Assembly: GCA_914767715.1 (NCBI GenBank)
Contig: OU612069.1
Span: 9,423,387 to 9,487,386 of the forward strand
Source: Membranipora membranacea
Lineage: Eukaryota; Bryozoa; Gymnolaemata; Cheilostomatida; Membraniporidae
Length of the DNA stretch: 64,000 nucleotides
Reading direction: 5' to 3'
Part shown: positions 1-12,900 of the stretch, piece after piece
How positions within the stretch are numbered: position 1 is the first letter of the stretch
How the letters are laid out: each line of letters begins with the position of its first letter
Position numbers and translations under genes: made by a program
The notes under the pieces: generated by a model
What the model was told of the DNA's origin: nothing
What the model saw: the letters and a program-made list of their open reading frames with translations, nothing else
Databases searched by the model: none

Positions 1-876
1 TACATTACAAAAGACTAATTAACGGAAAAGAGTCTTTATATTTTAAATTTCTATAATATTGAAAATATTTATTGATTTAAAAAATGATATGAAAGAAAAA
101 GTAAGTTAAGAAGTGTGTAGTAATAGTTCAGTTAATAAAAGTTTAGATAGTAATCATGCTGATTCTCCATCAATCAATCAAAACGAACTCCCTGCCCTTT
201 CCCTAGCTGCTAATTAGGCTATTATTATCTGTATGATTGATGTTGTACTCAGTATTTTCATTACAATATTATTTTATTTAACCGGTTCTAAAGTGAAGGT
301 ACATAGATAACATTAGTTCAATAAAAAATCACTTGACAGTTTTAGGGTGTTGATATCATTGAAATTTATTTGTTTTGTGTAGAATTGGAAAGATTTGGGT
401 TTACCAATGTCTCAAGACTGTTGCCAATTGCCCATGACCGCCGTGTCTTACAACGCCCAAAGACTTCCTTCCTTACAATTCCCAAGACAGACTTGCATCA
501 TCGCACAACTGCCTCAGGAGTCACAACACACCGACTGGTCAAAGTGTCCTTTAAGAAACTAATAAAAAAAATTGTAATGTTTGACAAGCAAGCGTTTAAA
601 AATTGAAAAGTTATCAAGCAGTGGACTCTTGTCAGTAGATCTATCGTTAATTTTCTGCGGTCAAGGTCCAATCTTTCTGGTAATACCGTGCTTTTCTCCT
701 TGGATTGCAGGATAACCTCACAGTCTGATTACTTGAACGACCCCCACATACTTATTGAGCTGAGTGTTGACACAGACTCGCCTCATGTGAATTTGGTCAT
801 GATGCCTAGATTCAAATGCAGTACATATTACCTTTGTCCAAAATTTTCTCAATCTAGCAAGCTATTGTAGCAAAGA
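1..876. other. Upstream region of MCMDC2, no gene seen
   Basis: AT-rich DNA before the MCMDC2 start codon. It should hold the promoter and 5' UTR, but I see no convincing TATA box, CpG island or exon of a neighbouring gene. Open frames at 370-606 and 688-870 do not resemble a known protein. The second ends at the TAG just before the MCMDC2 ATG. Confidence 0.5.
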
Positions 877-981
877 ATGGACACAGAGATGATGAAAGTA
901 TTTCACTACATGAGACAGGTTGACCAAGATTTCAAGCATATTGTGTCCCAAGCTGAATCACACATCAGTCAAGTTGAAAAA
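877..981 (+). CDS. MCMDC2: MCMDC2 exon 1 (residues 1-35)
   Basis: Starts at ATG 877 in a strong context (A at -3, G at +4). An in-frame TAG at 868-870 lies just upstream and supports this start. It opens MDTEMMKVFHYM and ends E-K before the donor gtgagt at 982, phase 0. The bases before 871 read ttgtag, so a 5' UTR exon could be spliced in at 871; I cannot tell from sequence. Confidence 0.8.
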
Positions 982-3900
982 GTGAGTTGATGATCAAGTT
1001 ACAGCAGTAACAGTGTAAAAAGTGCAGTAGATGGGTAGATTATCTAGTTTAGCTAGTTTTAGTAGCCTAATGTTAGCTAGCCGACTTGCTAATGGTTGGA
1101 CCGCGTATAAAGTAAAGAGGATGAGTAAATTATCATCCATAATTTACACTATTACTTCAAGTCTGTGCAAAGAGGCTAACTTTTCCTGCTGCAAATACTG
1201 TACTGCTGTACTGCTACTTGTTGTATAGCAAAAAAGTTAATTTCTTGTTTTACCTTGAGCCTTTTAGCTTGGTTGTAGATTGGTTTTGTACCAGAAAAAA
1301 CAACATTGACATAATTGTGAATCTTTTCTAGGTGTCAGTTGTCCCTCTTTACATAGATATAAATATCTTGGAGTTGCTAGATGTATGTGGTGAGTGATTC
1401 AGCATGATCATCTATGTATCAATGTCTTTATTGGGTTCAAAAGCTCAGTAGAAATATATAAAAAGTACTGAATGTATGTACAGCAACCTGGTATTGAATA
1501 ATGATATGTTATCAGATAATAAGAATTCAAAGAATAAACATCTATATATTTATTGAAACAAATCAAAATTCTGGTCATTGTGGCTGGGCTGATTCGGAAA
1601 AATGAAAGAATAAAGTATCTCAGGTTTTTCTTCATTTTCCCTCCACCAATATATCAAAGGCCGATTCTATTTTTAATGGCCGATTCTATTTTAGCCACCC
1701 TCGGACAGAAAGTTCTTCAAGATCGTAGATCATCTGGCCAGCTGTTTCAGCGGGTAAGTTTCCTGATGATGGATAAGTAACAAAGTGAAAACCTTTTCAT
1801 GTGTACTGTTGAGGCAAAAATCACAAAGCTCAACGAAAGCTGATATAATGTCTTAAACATTTTCATTGTTTTGGGTGTGCCCCAAGATTCCAACTATGAA
1901 ACCACGGGTAATGCTCAATGATTTAACAGAACCAGGTCACTGAGAGAACAGAAAATTGCTCCAGCCCAAGGAATAAATACAAGTGCTAGCCTACAGCAAG
2001 TTTGGTCAATTCTTAAATTATTCAAACCCCTAGCTTTTTCCTGACGGCACTCAATGTTTCTTGTTCTCGCTGATTGATCAAGTGAAGGCGTCTGTTATGT
2101 TCCTCGATTTCATTATTTCTGGAGGTGACTATTGTTTGAAGCTTGTTGACAAGCTGTGATAGATTGCACTGATCTAAATCTACTGGTGCCGCTGATCTCT
2201 TGGGCGGTTGTACTCTGGTCTGAGCGGGCGACTAAAACGAGAAAAACGATAGTGATCAGAATAAATATTTAAAAAGTATAGATAATGCTTAGGTTTAATG
2301 CTTTTGTCGGGTAATTCATGCAGATAGGCTACTGTACTTATATCAACCCAAACTGGCACATTATGAAGTTCTTGTGGACTTCGAAATTTATTTGCAACAT
2401 GCCCATATAGTCAGACACAATTGGCTTAAATTGCACCAAGCGTATTGGAAGCATATTCCAAAAATCTATCAATTTGTGGTTATGGGCACGAGAGTTGTCT
2501 ACCCAGAAAATACAAGAAAACAACTCTCAACTGGCTATTCGCTATTTTGATAAATGCCAAGAGCCTTTGATTCATGAAAACAAGGAGAATGCCAACCACA
2601 TATACCATTGACAGTTTCAGGATGTGCATCCGGACCACACATAGACAATTTATCCAGTTTTGGATGGTTTACCCTCCCCCACTGAGGTTAATTCTATATC
2701 AGTGGTTTCCCCCTTCTCAAATTACTGTAGCATTCCCTATTTTTCAGTGTTCTGACCTTGGTGATTGCCCTTAGGTCAAATGGAATGTTTCCTTATCAAC
2801 AACCAAAGTCTTCAAGCCTCAAACATGTTTGTAGATCTCTGCTCACTAGGTTTTAATCGGCATATATTTTAAAACCGACCTGGGAATTCTACAGAATAGT
2901 ATAGACATTGACAGTCTTATTGATATCAATAGTAGTTCAAATGCTCAAACTGTGTCGGGATAGCTGGTAGTAGCATTTCATTATCAACCGCTTTCCCACC
3001 TTAGTGGTTGATAACTAAATACAACTATCAGCTATCCCGACACAGTTTGAGTGCCTAAACTTTAGCAATGTGTGTGTGTACCATAGAGGGATGCATGTGG
3101 TCTGCCTCAGGATCTCTGGGTCGCTTCTGCGCTCGAGCCGTTCTACTCCAGTCAGTAACCAGCTCATCGTTGGGTTCTAGATTGTCCGTATGATTTGAAT
3201 TGTCCTTGGACGTTGATGCTACTGTCTTGGCCTCTTTTAGCTACCAAAGAATGTATCATCAATGAACTCACTTGGTGTTCATTGTCATGTATATATGTTG
3301 ACACTACATGACTGGCAACAGGCAACCAGTGGTAGTGTAACATAATTCAAGGAGTTGGTACTTGTAGGTCCTGGCTTGAATACCCTGATGCTATAGTGTC
3401 AGCCATAGACTTAATATACTATAGTAAGTCTATGGTGTCAGCTAGTAGTTTTGCCTAAAGAACATGCATCACTATGGACATGTCCACACAAGTTGAGTGT
3501 TGGTGTTGAGAGATAAGTAACCTTCTTATCTTATTTGTGCAAATTGAAGTTTGTATGTGTTGTAGTTCTCTGCAAACATCAACTGCCAGGACTAAGATAG
3601 ATCTCAAATGATCCGTTTTGCCGACTCGATCTAAACTAAAGATTTATTTTGCTCTATGAGAAGCCTGTAATTGGTTGGATTCATGTCACTATGTCTAAGC
3701 TAAGGTCAAGTACCTGGAAATGGACCTGAAAATGGACATAGACCTAAAAATGGAATCACTCTCTTCTGCTTGCTGTCTGCTCGGGAAAATTAAATGCAGA
3801 CTAAATGTAAAATCCGTTATCTACCTTCAATGAAGCTAGCCAAGACTCATCGTAATAGTTCACTTGTTCTTCCTGTTTGATGCCAGTAGAATAGTCTTCT

Positions 3901-6900
3901 GATTGGTCTACATCCGATTCTTCATCTGCAACAATTATTTATACAAATTATATGTGAGTTTTGTTCCAACACAGGATAAGAAGTAGAAGAAGACTTTTCC
4001 CCGTACAAATTGATGAGTGTTATCCTTGAACTATCTATCTGATCAATCCTCTTCTTGATTTCGAGATCGCAAGAGTTGACAAGCTTCATTCCCATCCCCC
4101 CCCCCACCTCATCGAACAATGTTTGTCAAGACAGACTAGAAAAGAAGGTAGCTCAGTTGGGCACTGGGCATCTAAACCCGCATCAGTCAAATTACTCAGA
4201 GGGTCCGTTTGGTCCCAAGGCGCGCTCCGGCCTGCTTACCAACTGAAAGTAAGTTGGCGTAGCAATTATGGTCTCACCTTAAAGGCAACCAGTATTTTGC
4301 CATCCCTTTTTAGCATGAGATATTACCACATGGCTTGACAAACCTACTGCCTGCATGGCATGATGGATGTGCACTTGTGATAGCAAATATTAGGAATTAT
4401 TCCCCACTGGTATTCAAGAGCATTATGCGTGAGTTTTCATTACGGTCCAGCAGTGATGGTCATTTGGCTAGTGACCAACTTTTTTGCAGTTTGTTTGACT
4501 TTTAGTTTAAAAAAATTGATTTCATTGGACCGTTGCCACACTACATGGGGCTAGAAGCATTTGATTGTTTTTCCTAAACGCGTAGGTCGCCTAAGGATGT
4601 ACTGTATTCAACCTCTACCACGAGCGATACATCATCTCAATACTGAAACACTTTAGAATAGGTCTAAAACAATACAATATACGCTGGTAGCATCAAGATC
4701 AAAATTCTAATTGTAGCCCGCATCAGCTCATTGACAGGAAATGATCGGGCAGATAAAAAGAACACTTCCAGGTAGGGTAGTACACCTAACTTCAAGATTC
4801 TTACAACAAGGAATTGGCAGGCAAAAATTAGTCATTTTCACATAGGCCTACCAGACATAAATGAATGCATCGTTGTAAAAGAGTTATTGAAAAATGCTCA
4901 GATGGGTGGCTTTATCTCTAAAGTAATCAACTAATACTGAGTAGATTGCTTAAATAATAGTAATTTAATTAAAGATAAATAATCAACAGAGGAATAAACA
5001 GGAATAACTTTTAATTAGCTTTCGCTCAGCAACAGGTGAACGCTGTGTCTAACTTCGGTATATTGAGGTAGAACTTTGTGTCTTAATTTGCGCCTAGCTT
5101 TGCGTCTAGCTTTGCGTCTCGCTTTGCGTCTAGCTTTGCGTCTAGCTTTGCATCTCGCTTTGCATCTCGCTTTGCTTCTCACTTTGCGTCTCACTTTGCG
5201 ACTAACAGGCTAGTTTTCAGGCGAGGCTGTAAGGATCAAGCCATGTATTGGAAAACACTCAAATGATTCAGCTTTCAGAAAAATATGATTGTAACTGTGG
5301 CAGCATCAAACTTTTAGATTAAGGGTGGTTTCAGCGCTAAAACTTGGTTGGGAGAGCTGGTAGTAGCATTCATTATCAACCACTTTGGGTGGGGAAAGTG
5401 GTTGGTATTGGATGCTACTACCAGCGATCCCGACGATGTTTAAGCGCTTAAAATAGGTTTATGGTTACAGTACCTGTGATGTCATGTACAGTTCTATCAC
5501 CTGTGTCACTTGTGCTGGCATGTCTGCTGCTGTCAATACTGAAGGGTGGCACAGTGCTAACAGGTGCCCCTGACGTTGACGCTCCGCTGTGAGCTGCTGA
5601 ATGGTAATCTAGTAATGAAAAACAGATCAATCGATTTGGCAGCCGGCCTTTGCAATGTGAACTGTTGTGGAAATTAGAATCAAACAGTATTATCAAGTTC
5701 AAAAACACTATTAGCACCATTATAATTGATGTAGGCAGGGAGAATGTAGGTGCCAATGGTGTCCCTGATGTAGGTGCCAAAATATGTTGCCACATGATTT
5801 AAAAGTTTAAAAAAGCAGCCGTAGATACAACCATCTGGATTGCATTGAGGGAGGATTGTGCTGCATATCCACTCATCCATGGAGTTTGCTCTGAAAACAC
5901 TTACCCAAATTTAACAAACACCAAATTAATTTTTGCTATCCTAAGCCGTTTATGAGATACAACGGAATTTACAAGCTTTGGCATAAATAGTAGGCTTCAT
6001 CATTGGAGACCAGCATGTGTATGAAGAGTGTATATGGGGCCAATTTGACCAAAGATCCTCAAATTTGCCCACCCCCAATTAAAGAATTAAATTGAGGCGG
6101 GTAACTTCCCATCTCTGCATATAAATAGAAAGGAGTAAGTGATAGCGAGCTATGTTAGTTTTTCTAGTTCGAGGGTGATTAAATTTTGGCTAGTACCAAT
6201 TGTTAGCCAGCTATGGTTGAGGTTGGACAGCGAGGAAATGTTGGCTAGCATAAATTTCACTAATTCAAACGTTTCCTCTCACGATTGTTTTTTTCTCTAG
6301 GTGACTATCTCTGCATAAATAGATTCATTTGTTAACTTTCAGAGACACACACTGTTAAATTTATGCGATAATGACAGTAATGCCAATAATGTTATTACGT
6401 TGTGTTTTGGACTTACTCGTTGGTTTGCCAAAAGAAGGAGGGATAACAAGGTTGTAAGCGTGCCTTCTCTGGTAGTCATCCATCAACTGAATTGTTCCTG
6501 GATGTGAGCTCTGTAAGAACAAACAAGAACTGTTATGGCTGGAAATCAATTTATGATGTATTTGGCGCCAAAATACATACCCCGATGTGAAATGAGTCTG
6601 GGTCTGTCTGAGACATTATCTGGAAAGTTTCCTGAGCATCAGACTTTCCAGATACTGTCATAGGCAGTCCAGACTGAGTTTTTTATTCCTGGGATTATGC
6701 CATTTTCATGTCCACATTGACAGGGATGGCTATCTGTGATGGCTGCCTGGGATAATGTGGACCAGCCTTAATAGCCATAATAGTAGCTAGCAAAGCTGTG
6801 GCTGGATCGCTAGAAATCTGGATATTCGGTAATTGAGATAATCGGAATCGATCCATTTTTTATAATGCAGCGCTGACAGTGACTAGAGTGTGCGGCTAGT

Positions 6901-9900
6901 TATGCCCCACCCCTCATTTTGAAAAAGCGGAACTTATTGCAAGCTAATTTTACTCATCCTCTAATTCATTCCATAAGCTCTCGCCTTACAGAGTTAAAAT
7001 TGGTGCTTACTTGCTGTTTGCGAAGAAACAGAAGATTGGGCTGCCCCTAAAGAGGGACGCAAGGTGCCCTAAATCCTCATACTGAGAATGTGATACATCC
7101 TAGAAAACTAGAATGCATCCTAGAGGTAAGGCCATGGTGGGCCTCCTAATCGTGGGTGTGCAGCGAGCTGCCAAAACTGAACTGGCACTAATCGGCCATT
7201 GGCAGTGACACTTTGATCTAAGCTAATAGGCCGAGGGTGCTTACTGTGTTAATGTGTTAATGTCAACTTAGTGATATTTAGCTGTAGCTAGTATTTTCTC
7301 CTCTAGAGTAAATCACTGAAAGTAATGTGCAGTGCAGGCTTTGGACAATGCTTTGCATATGCTTCAAAATGAAACAGATGCTTTTTGTCTACTTTATTGT
7401 AGCCTGTTACAGGTACTGGAAAATCTTAGGGCAAATAGTGATTGACAAGATTCAATCAAATTGAATAGTGTCAAAATAATCTGACAACTGACATTTTTCC
7501 TGTATAAAGATACACAACAATTATCATGACTAGTATTTGTCACCATTATGATTGATGGGATTGGAATACAAGTTGCACGTGTTAGTTCTTTTTAAATTAA
7601 ATAGTGACAACAACAGCAACCATAAGATTCGTAACAATATCCCCACAATGCAACTCTTATCTGGAATTCCCGGAAAGGACGGGGAAATCCATGTCAGGGA
7701 AATCTTTATTGCAGTTGCATTGTGGGATACCATAGAGAGGGGGATGAAGATGTATCATGTTAACAAAGGATACAACAAGCGCAATTCTATTGATGAGCTG
7801 TAGTTGTAACTTCTATCGTAGATGAGCCTCTTTAGCTTTCAGGTCAGAATATAAGGAGTAGGAGGTGGCTCAGTTGGTTAGAGCGCTGTACCTTTAGTAT
7901 GCGAATGTTGAAGGTCCTGGGTTCAAATCCCACTGTGGTCCATCGACTACCGGGGTGTGGTGCGCCCCCAAGTTGGCTCCGACCTGCCTGCAAACAGAGA
8001 GCAACCTGGCGCAGATATTACAGCCTCACCACTATGATTTAGCTACCCATGCTTCGGGATGTGGCGTGTGATATTCTGATTTAAACTTTTCGTGATGATC
8101 CATGGCTAAATATTAGAAAGCAACCTTGACCTTGAGGTGTGAGCGAAGGTTAGATCTTGTTTTGTCACTGCATGCCACTTCTCTGCCACAGTGTAGGCAT
8201 ATACATCTGAAGTTACCAACTCTCTCATCCTCAGGAGGAAACTGAAAGTGCTCCAGATATTTGTGTATCGCAGGCATTACTCCACTGCTACGACCCATCA
8301 CCAGATCTGCAATTCGACATCAAATATTTATTCTGTCAGAAGATTTTCGGATGTCTTTCAACAATAATTAAAATCTCTGACGGACTTTTTTCTTTTGTGA
8401 GAGGCCTGCTGTCTGCTTTGAAAATAAGTTTGTGATTTCTTTTGTTCTTAGCAATCTCTAATAATCCAGTACAACTTTTGTTTGCCAACTTTATAAGTCA
8501 CATACAAAGATTTTGATGATGATTTGCTATTAACAGCAACTGGTCTTACTAGTGAACTGCAAGCTATCAAGTCTAATCCTCTCACCTGTGCACCGCCAAT
8601 GCAGGTAGAGTGGTGTTCCAGTGGTTAACCACGCAATGTATCCATTTATCCACACTGCTCGTTGGGACTCAGTTCAATCAATTTATTCCAAGATCTGCAC
8701 TAGTAGTATGAACTGAACACATAAATCCAAGCTTGATTGAGCGATTCTTTAGTAAATACTTTACTTGCTGCAAGCTAGCCAAGTAATTGAACACTAGTTG
8801 GTAATCAAATCTAATTGGCCTTGGTATTCAACTCGCAAATCACTGATGCATGCCAGCAAGGGCTGAAGGTTATTTGATTAGGCTTTTGTCCAAATGCAGC
8901 TTTAATCACCTACTGTATAGCCACTATAATTTGCTTATATCTGTTTGTGCTTGACTTTCTGGCGGTTGTTGGTTAGCGTTTTCAGTCCCCACATTATAGA
9001 CAGGGAATGACAATATAAATTGATGGCAGAGAAAAATTGAAAATTATTCCCATTCCAGCCCTCAAACTATTAAGAATATGTAGATAATCATAATTAATTT
9101 GAAGAATTAGGGAATATGTGGTACCGCAGTTGATTATATTTGGTCACTTATCTCTGCAACATTGTCACTATCAGCTCTATTGCATGGGTGACTATAATGT
9201 ATTTCATTATAATCGATTATAATCGACATAATCTGCTAACTGCAAATCATTGAACATACAATAGTTTTTCATTTTAATATAAGGTTTGAAAGAAATGTTG
9301 GCTGCAGGTCTAGTTAGGCGAATTTGGGGGTGACTCCAAGTTAGGCGAGCACTAAATTACATGGTTAGCTGAGTCTATAGAATTGAAGGCGCGTAAGTAA
9401 ATGTTAGCTAGCCTTGAAGTTAGCAACTTTCAGCAAGTGCGAATGCGGACATTTCCTCCTGCAAATACAGTTCTCCTTGAGGGTGTTTGCAAGTATCCGC
9501 AACGGATATTGAAAAATTTTTATCATTTGACATCAGCGGCTGTTATAAATCAATCCATCATCAAACAGATATGATATTGATATGGATTGGCGGTTTTGTC
9601 GCATTTATTTACGTCTTTGACAACCTAGGCAGAAAAGGGTCTTTTGAATTTTGATAATAGCAGCATTAGGTTACATACCTACGCACCTCTTTAATTTAAA
9701 ATTCTAAAAGTAATCCCATTCACAGGTCACACAATGTGAAGATTAATACCTAATGACACACCTCACTCTTTTGCGCAGTTTTTACGTTATGTCGAAACTT
9801 AGAAAAAACGTCGATAATACTGGTGTTTGAAATTTGACAAATGATTGTCCAGAATATACAAGTTTGACTCGTGTTTATTGTCTCTGTAGAGAGGCTAACT

Positions 9901-12900
9901 TGTTTGCAAGCTGCAATAGAGCATGCCGTTAAGTTACCCATAATGCAATATCATAAAATTCTGTGTGAGTTCAGGTTATTAATATGAGATTGGCCTGTAA
10001 GTTTAGGCAACGCCCATTCCAAGATGCATTATGGGAATATTGGCATCATCCCCTATTAATACACACCTCTTGTTTTCTTTTCAGTTTGTATATCTTGTGC
10101 TGACAGCTACTAAGACGTTACCTGAAAATACCGAACTCAGTCAGATTCATGTGATACTAAGAGTGACTAACGTACCAAGACTTACAGGGTAGGTCAGTGA
10201 CCACTGATATATAATACATGGATGAGGGGTATATATCTGACCCTGAGCAAGCATTATGGCTATTCATGTCATGTCCACAAGTCCAGAATCTAGAATAGCT
10301 GACACTTGTATAAAATTTTGTCTAGCAGCTTGCCTGAGTTTTTAAACGTTGTTACTGGGACGTCGATCAATGTATAACGTGAAAGCTGCCAGATTTATAG
10401 CTTAATTTAGATTCTGACACAAAGTTTTATACTGATGGCATATCTGCACAAATAGCCACGCTATGTATTTTACCACTGATCCATAAATTCACGTAAATGT
10501 CAGTGACTGTCCCAGTGCTACAAAGTACTAACTGGCAAAACCACAAAAATGGAGTTAGGAGCACTTCTGGATTCTTCATAAACATTTTTCATCTGTTATT
10601 AAAAATTCTAACGATAATTCGAATTTTGAATTGCTAAAAAGCACCGATCATTATTTCGGTTTTGCAAAAGCGCCAGTTAATACTTTGTCGGTGCCGTTGT
10701 GAATCAAGAGGGGGATACTTGTGGGATACCAATTGGGACATCAAGGCACTCGATGTTGTAGAGGCTTTTGCAGGTTTTTAGCCTGCCCCGCATATCATTC
10801 GACTTTATCGTAGAGTTTAGTCTTGGATTAACTATTTTTGATCTTTGGTGTCCATTCATAACAATTGTCTTGATGTAGATGACAAATCTCTTCAATGTAA
10901 GGTAACGGGACAACTCCTGCCTGCAAATAACTGTCTGCTCAAACAAAGTGGTAACAAAAGCATAAGCTAAAGTAGGTTTTTTTACAAATTGTTTATGATA
11001 TATTCTTGTAGCGTAGTCTCAACACCTCATGCAGTACGGTTACTACACATTAGTCTTGTCATGCAGCCACCAAAAAACCAAAGACTGGGGCCGCATGACA
11101 AGGCCAACTAAACATCATAAAACTTTTGTACATTTTTGATGTTGATTTTAATTATTTTGGCTTCCGCTTGCCGCCAGGTACACATTGTCAGATCAGACTT
11201 TGATGTGCCAGTCTCTAGCAGTACAAGGTACATCGGTGATGAGAGGTAAAATAACAGAGATATCCAGTCCGATGAAATATACGTAAGTATCATCAAAGCT
11301 TTTGATCCTAAATTACATTTTTAACTCAATTTGGCCTTGGCTTAGTACTTTTGTAGCCTAAGCATCCAAAAGTAGTGGAGCTAGTTAAATCACCATCCCT
11401 CCCTATGTCAGCCTTGGCACTTAAGCTAAAACAATCTTTTCTGTGCATTTTGGCGCTAGCCTGAGCGTCGAAAAGTAGTAGTTAGTAGTGGCGCTAGTTG
11501 AGCCACTACCCTCTCTATGACATCTCTGAGATTCCAATTTGGCCTTAGCTTAGTACTTTTGTAGCTTGAACATCCAAAAGTAGTTAGATATTAAAGAAGA
11601 ACTTGTTGTGCTACTCCCTCTCATAGTTCTGGCACTCTAGCTATAAATTAATTTTTGGGTTTGTGATTAGAACTGTGTCTGATTTTTAACGTATTTTTAG
11701 TTTGATTGGTTATGGAATCTTCGAAATAAATGTTATGTTCGATAATCAAACTATATGTAGCGCTGTAGGCCATTATCACAGTGTAGGTAAGAGGACAACT
11801 TATCTCTTTCACTGGCTTCTAAATTACAAATAGCTTACTCTTACTATTTTATTTGACACTTAATTTTTGATACAAACTTGAAATACCTATTTGACACTCC
11901 ACTGTCACAACAAAGACATCAATTAGTCATTTGTCACTTGTGTGACACTCTACTGAAAATTTTTTGGCAATCAATATCTATTAATATATTTGAAACAGAT
12001 TGAAACCTCCCCATCTCGAAATATTGTTCCAGCATTACCAGCAAACTATCAATCTCCATTCTCAAATGGACTCATATCAAATGTAGGCATGGTTGTTGCG
12101 TCATAGTCGTAAAAGTTGCATATCATTGCAAGTTTTCAATTTTCAGTTTTTGTAAATCCTCTTCGCTCAAAATATAATTTTGCCACTCTGCGCCAAAACT
12201 GTACTTATGTATACGGAGTTGAATCATGTTTGTCAGAGTTTGGAGTTGCGTTCCCCTTTTACAGTCAGCTTCACAGTTATCTAAGAGGATCGATTCATAA
12301 ATATACTATATACATTTTTATTACATCAACCATCCCCGGAAATATTCTTCCTGATGTGCAAAGAAAACCAAAAAACCAATCGAAATAAAGCTCAAATTAA
12401 TGAAAACATGTGGTTTGACAATGCAAATTTAAATGGTTGTTGATGAACAAAGATGATGAGGAAGGTTGTTAAAGCAGAAATAATTATGAATCAAATAGAA
12501 GTTTGTGGGCGGATGTAAGATGTGGTATCGCTAAAACAAAATTCTCAAATTTTCTTGTACTTGACAGCCAGGTGGCGTGTTATTTCTGCCCTGTGGAGGG
12601 CTGTGAAGGGTCATACGGATTTAAGTATGTTCGTATCCACATACCAGGAGCAGCCGAACAGACTACCGTCGGTAAAATATTCACATGTACTGTGTGCGGA
12701 GCAATACTGAGGGAGGAAAAGTCCTATCGGAGGGTATCAGGTATTATTACCTGCATAAATAGTCTGATGTCGGGGAAAGTATAGTCTAAGTTAGTCTGAT
12801 ACCGGGTATAGTATAGTCTAAGTTAGTCTGATACCGGGGATAGTATAGTCTAAGTTAGTCTGATACCGGGTATAGTATAGTCTAAGTTAGTCAGATAACG

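Noticed and set aside
370-870. Two plus-strand frames upstream of MCMDC2
   Set aside because: No recognisable family, no splice support, composition like surrounding DNA. The second ends just before the MCMDC2 start.
5448-5880. Long minus-strand frames around nested-gene exon 3
   Set aside because: Only 5474-5608 is supported by splice sites and phase. The extensions on both sides read through introns.
7552-7803. Plus-strand frame of 83 codons
   Set aside because: It overlaps a foldback (7639-7727), has no recognisable domain and lies in an intron of both genes.
7855-7935. Functional tRNA gene
   Set aside because: A and B boxes are present but the acceptor stem does not pair convincingly, and the same sequence with a long tail recurs elsewhere. 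It is a SINE.
8595-8690. Another tRNA-like segment (gtggttaacc ... gttcaatc)
   Set aside because: Box matches are partial and no second copy is seen.
10704-10946. Minus-strand frame ending in a GIPQVSP-like motif, reminiscent of reverse transcriptase
   Set aside because: Only a few residues resemble the motif. No catalytic YxDD or neighbouring domain is present.
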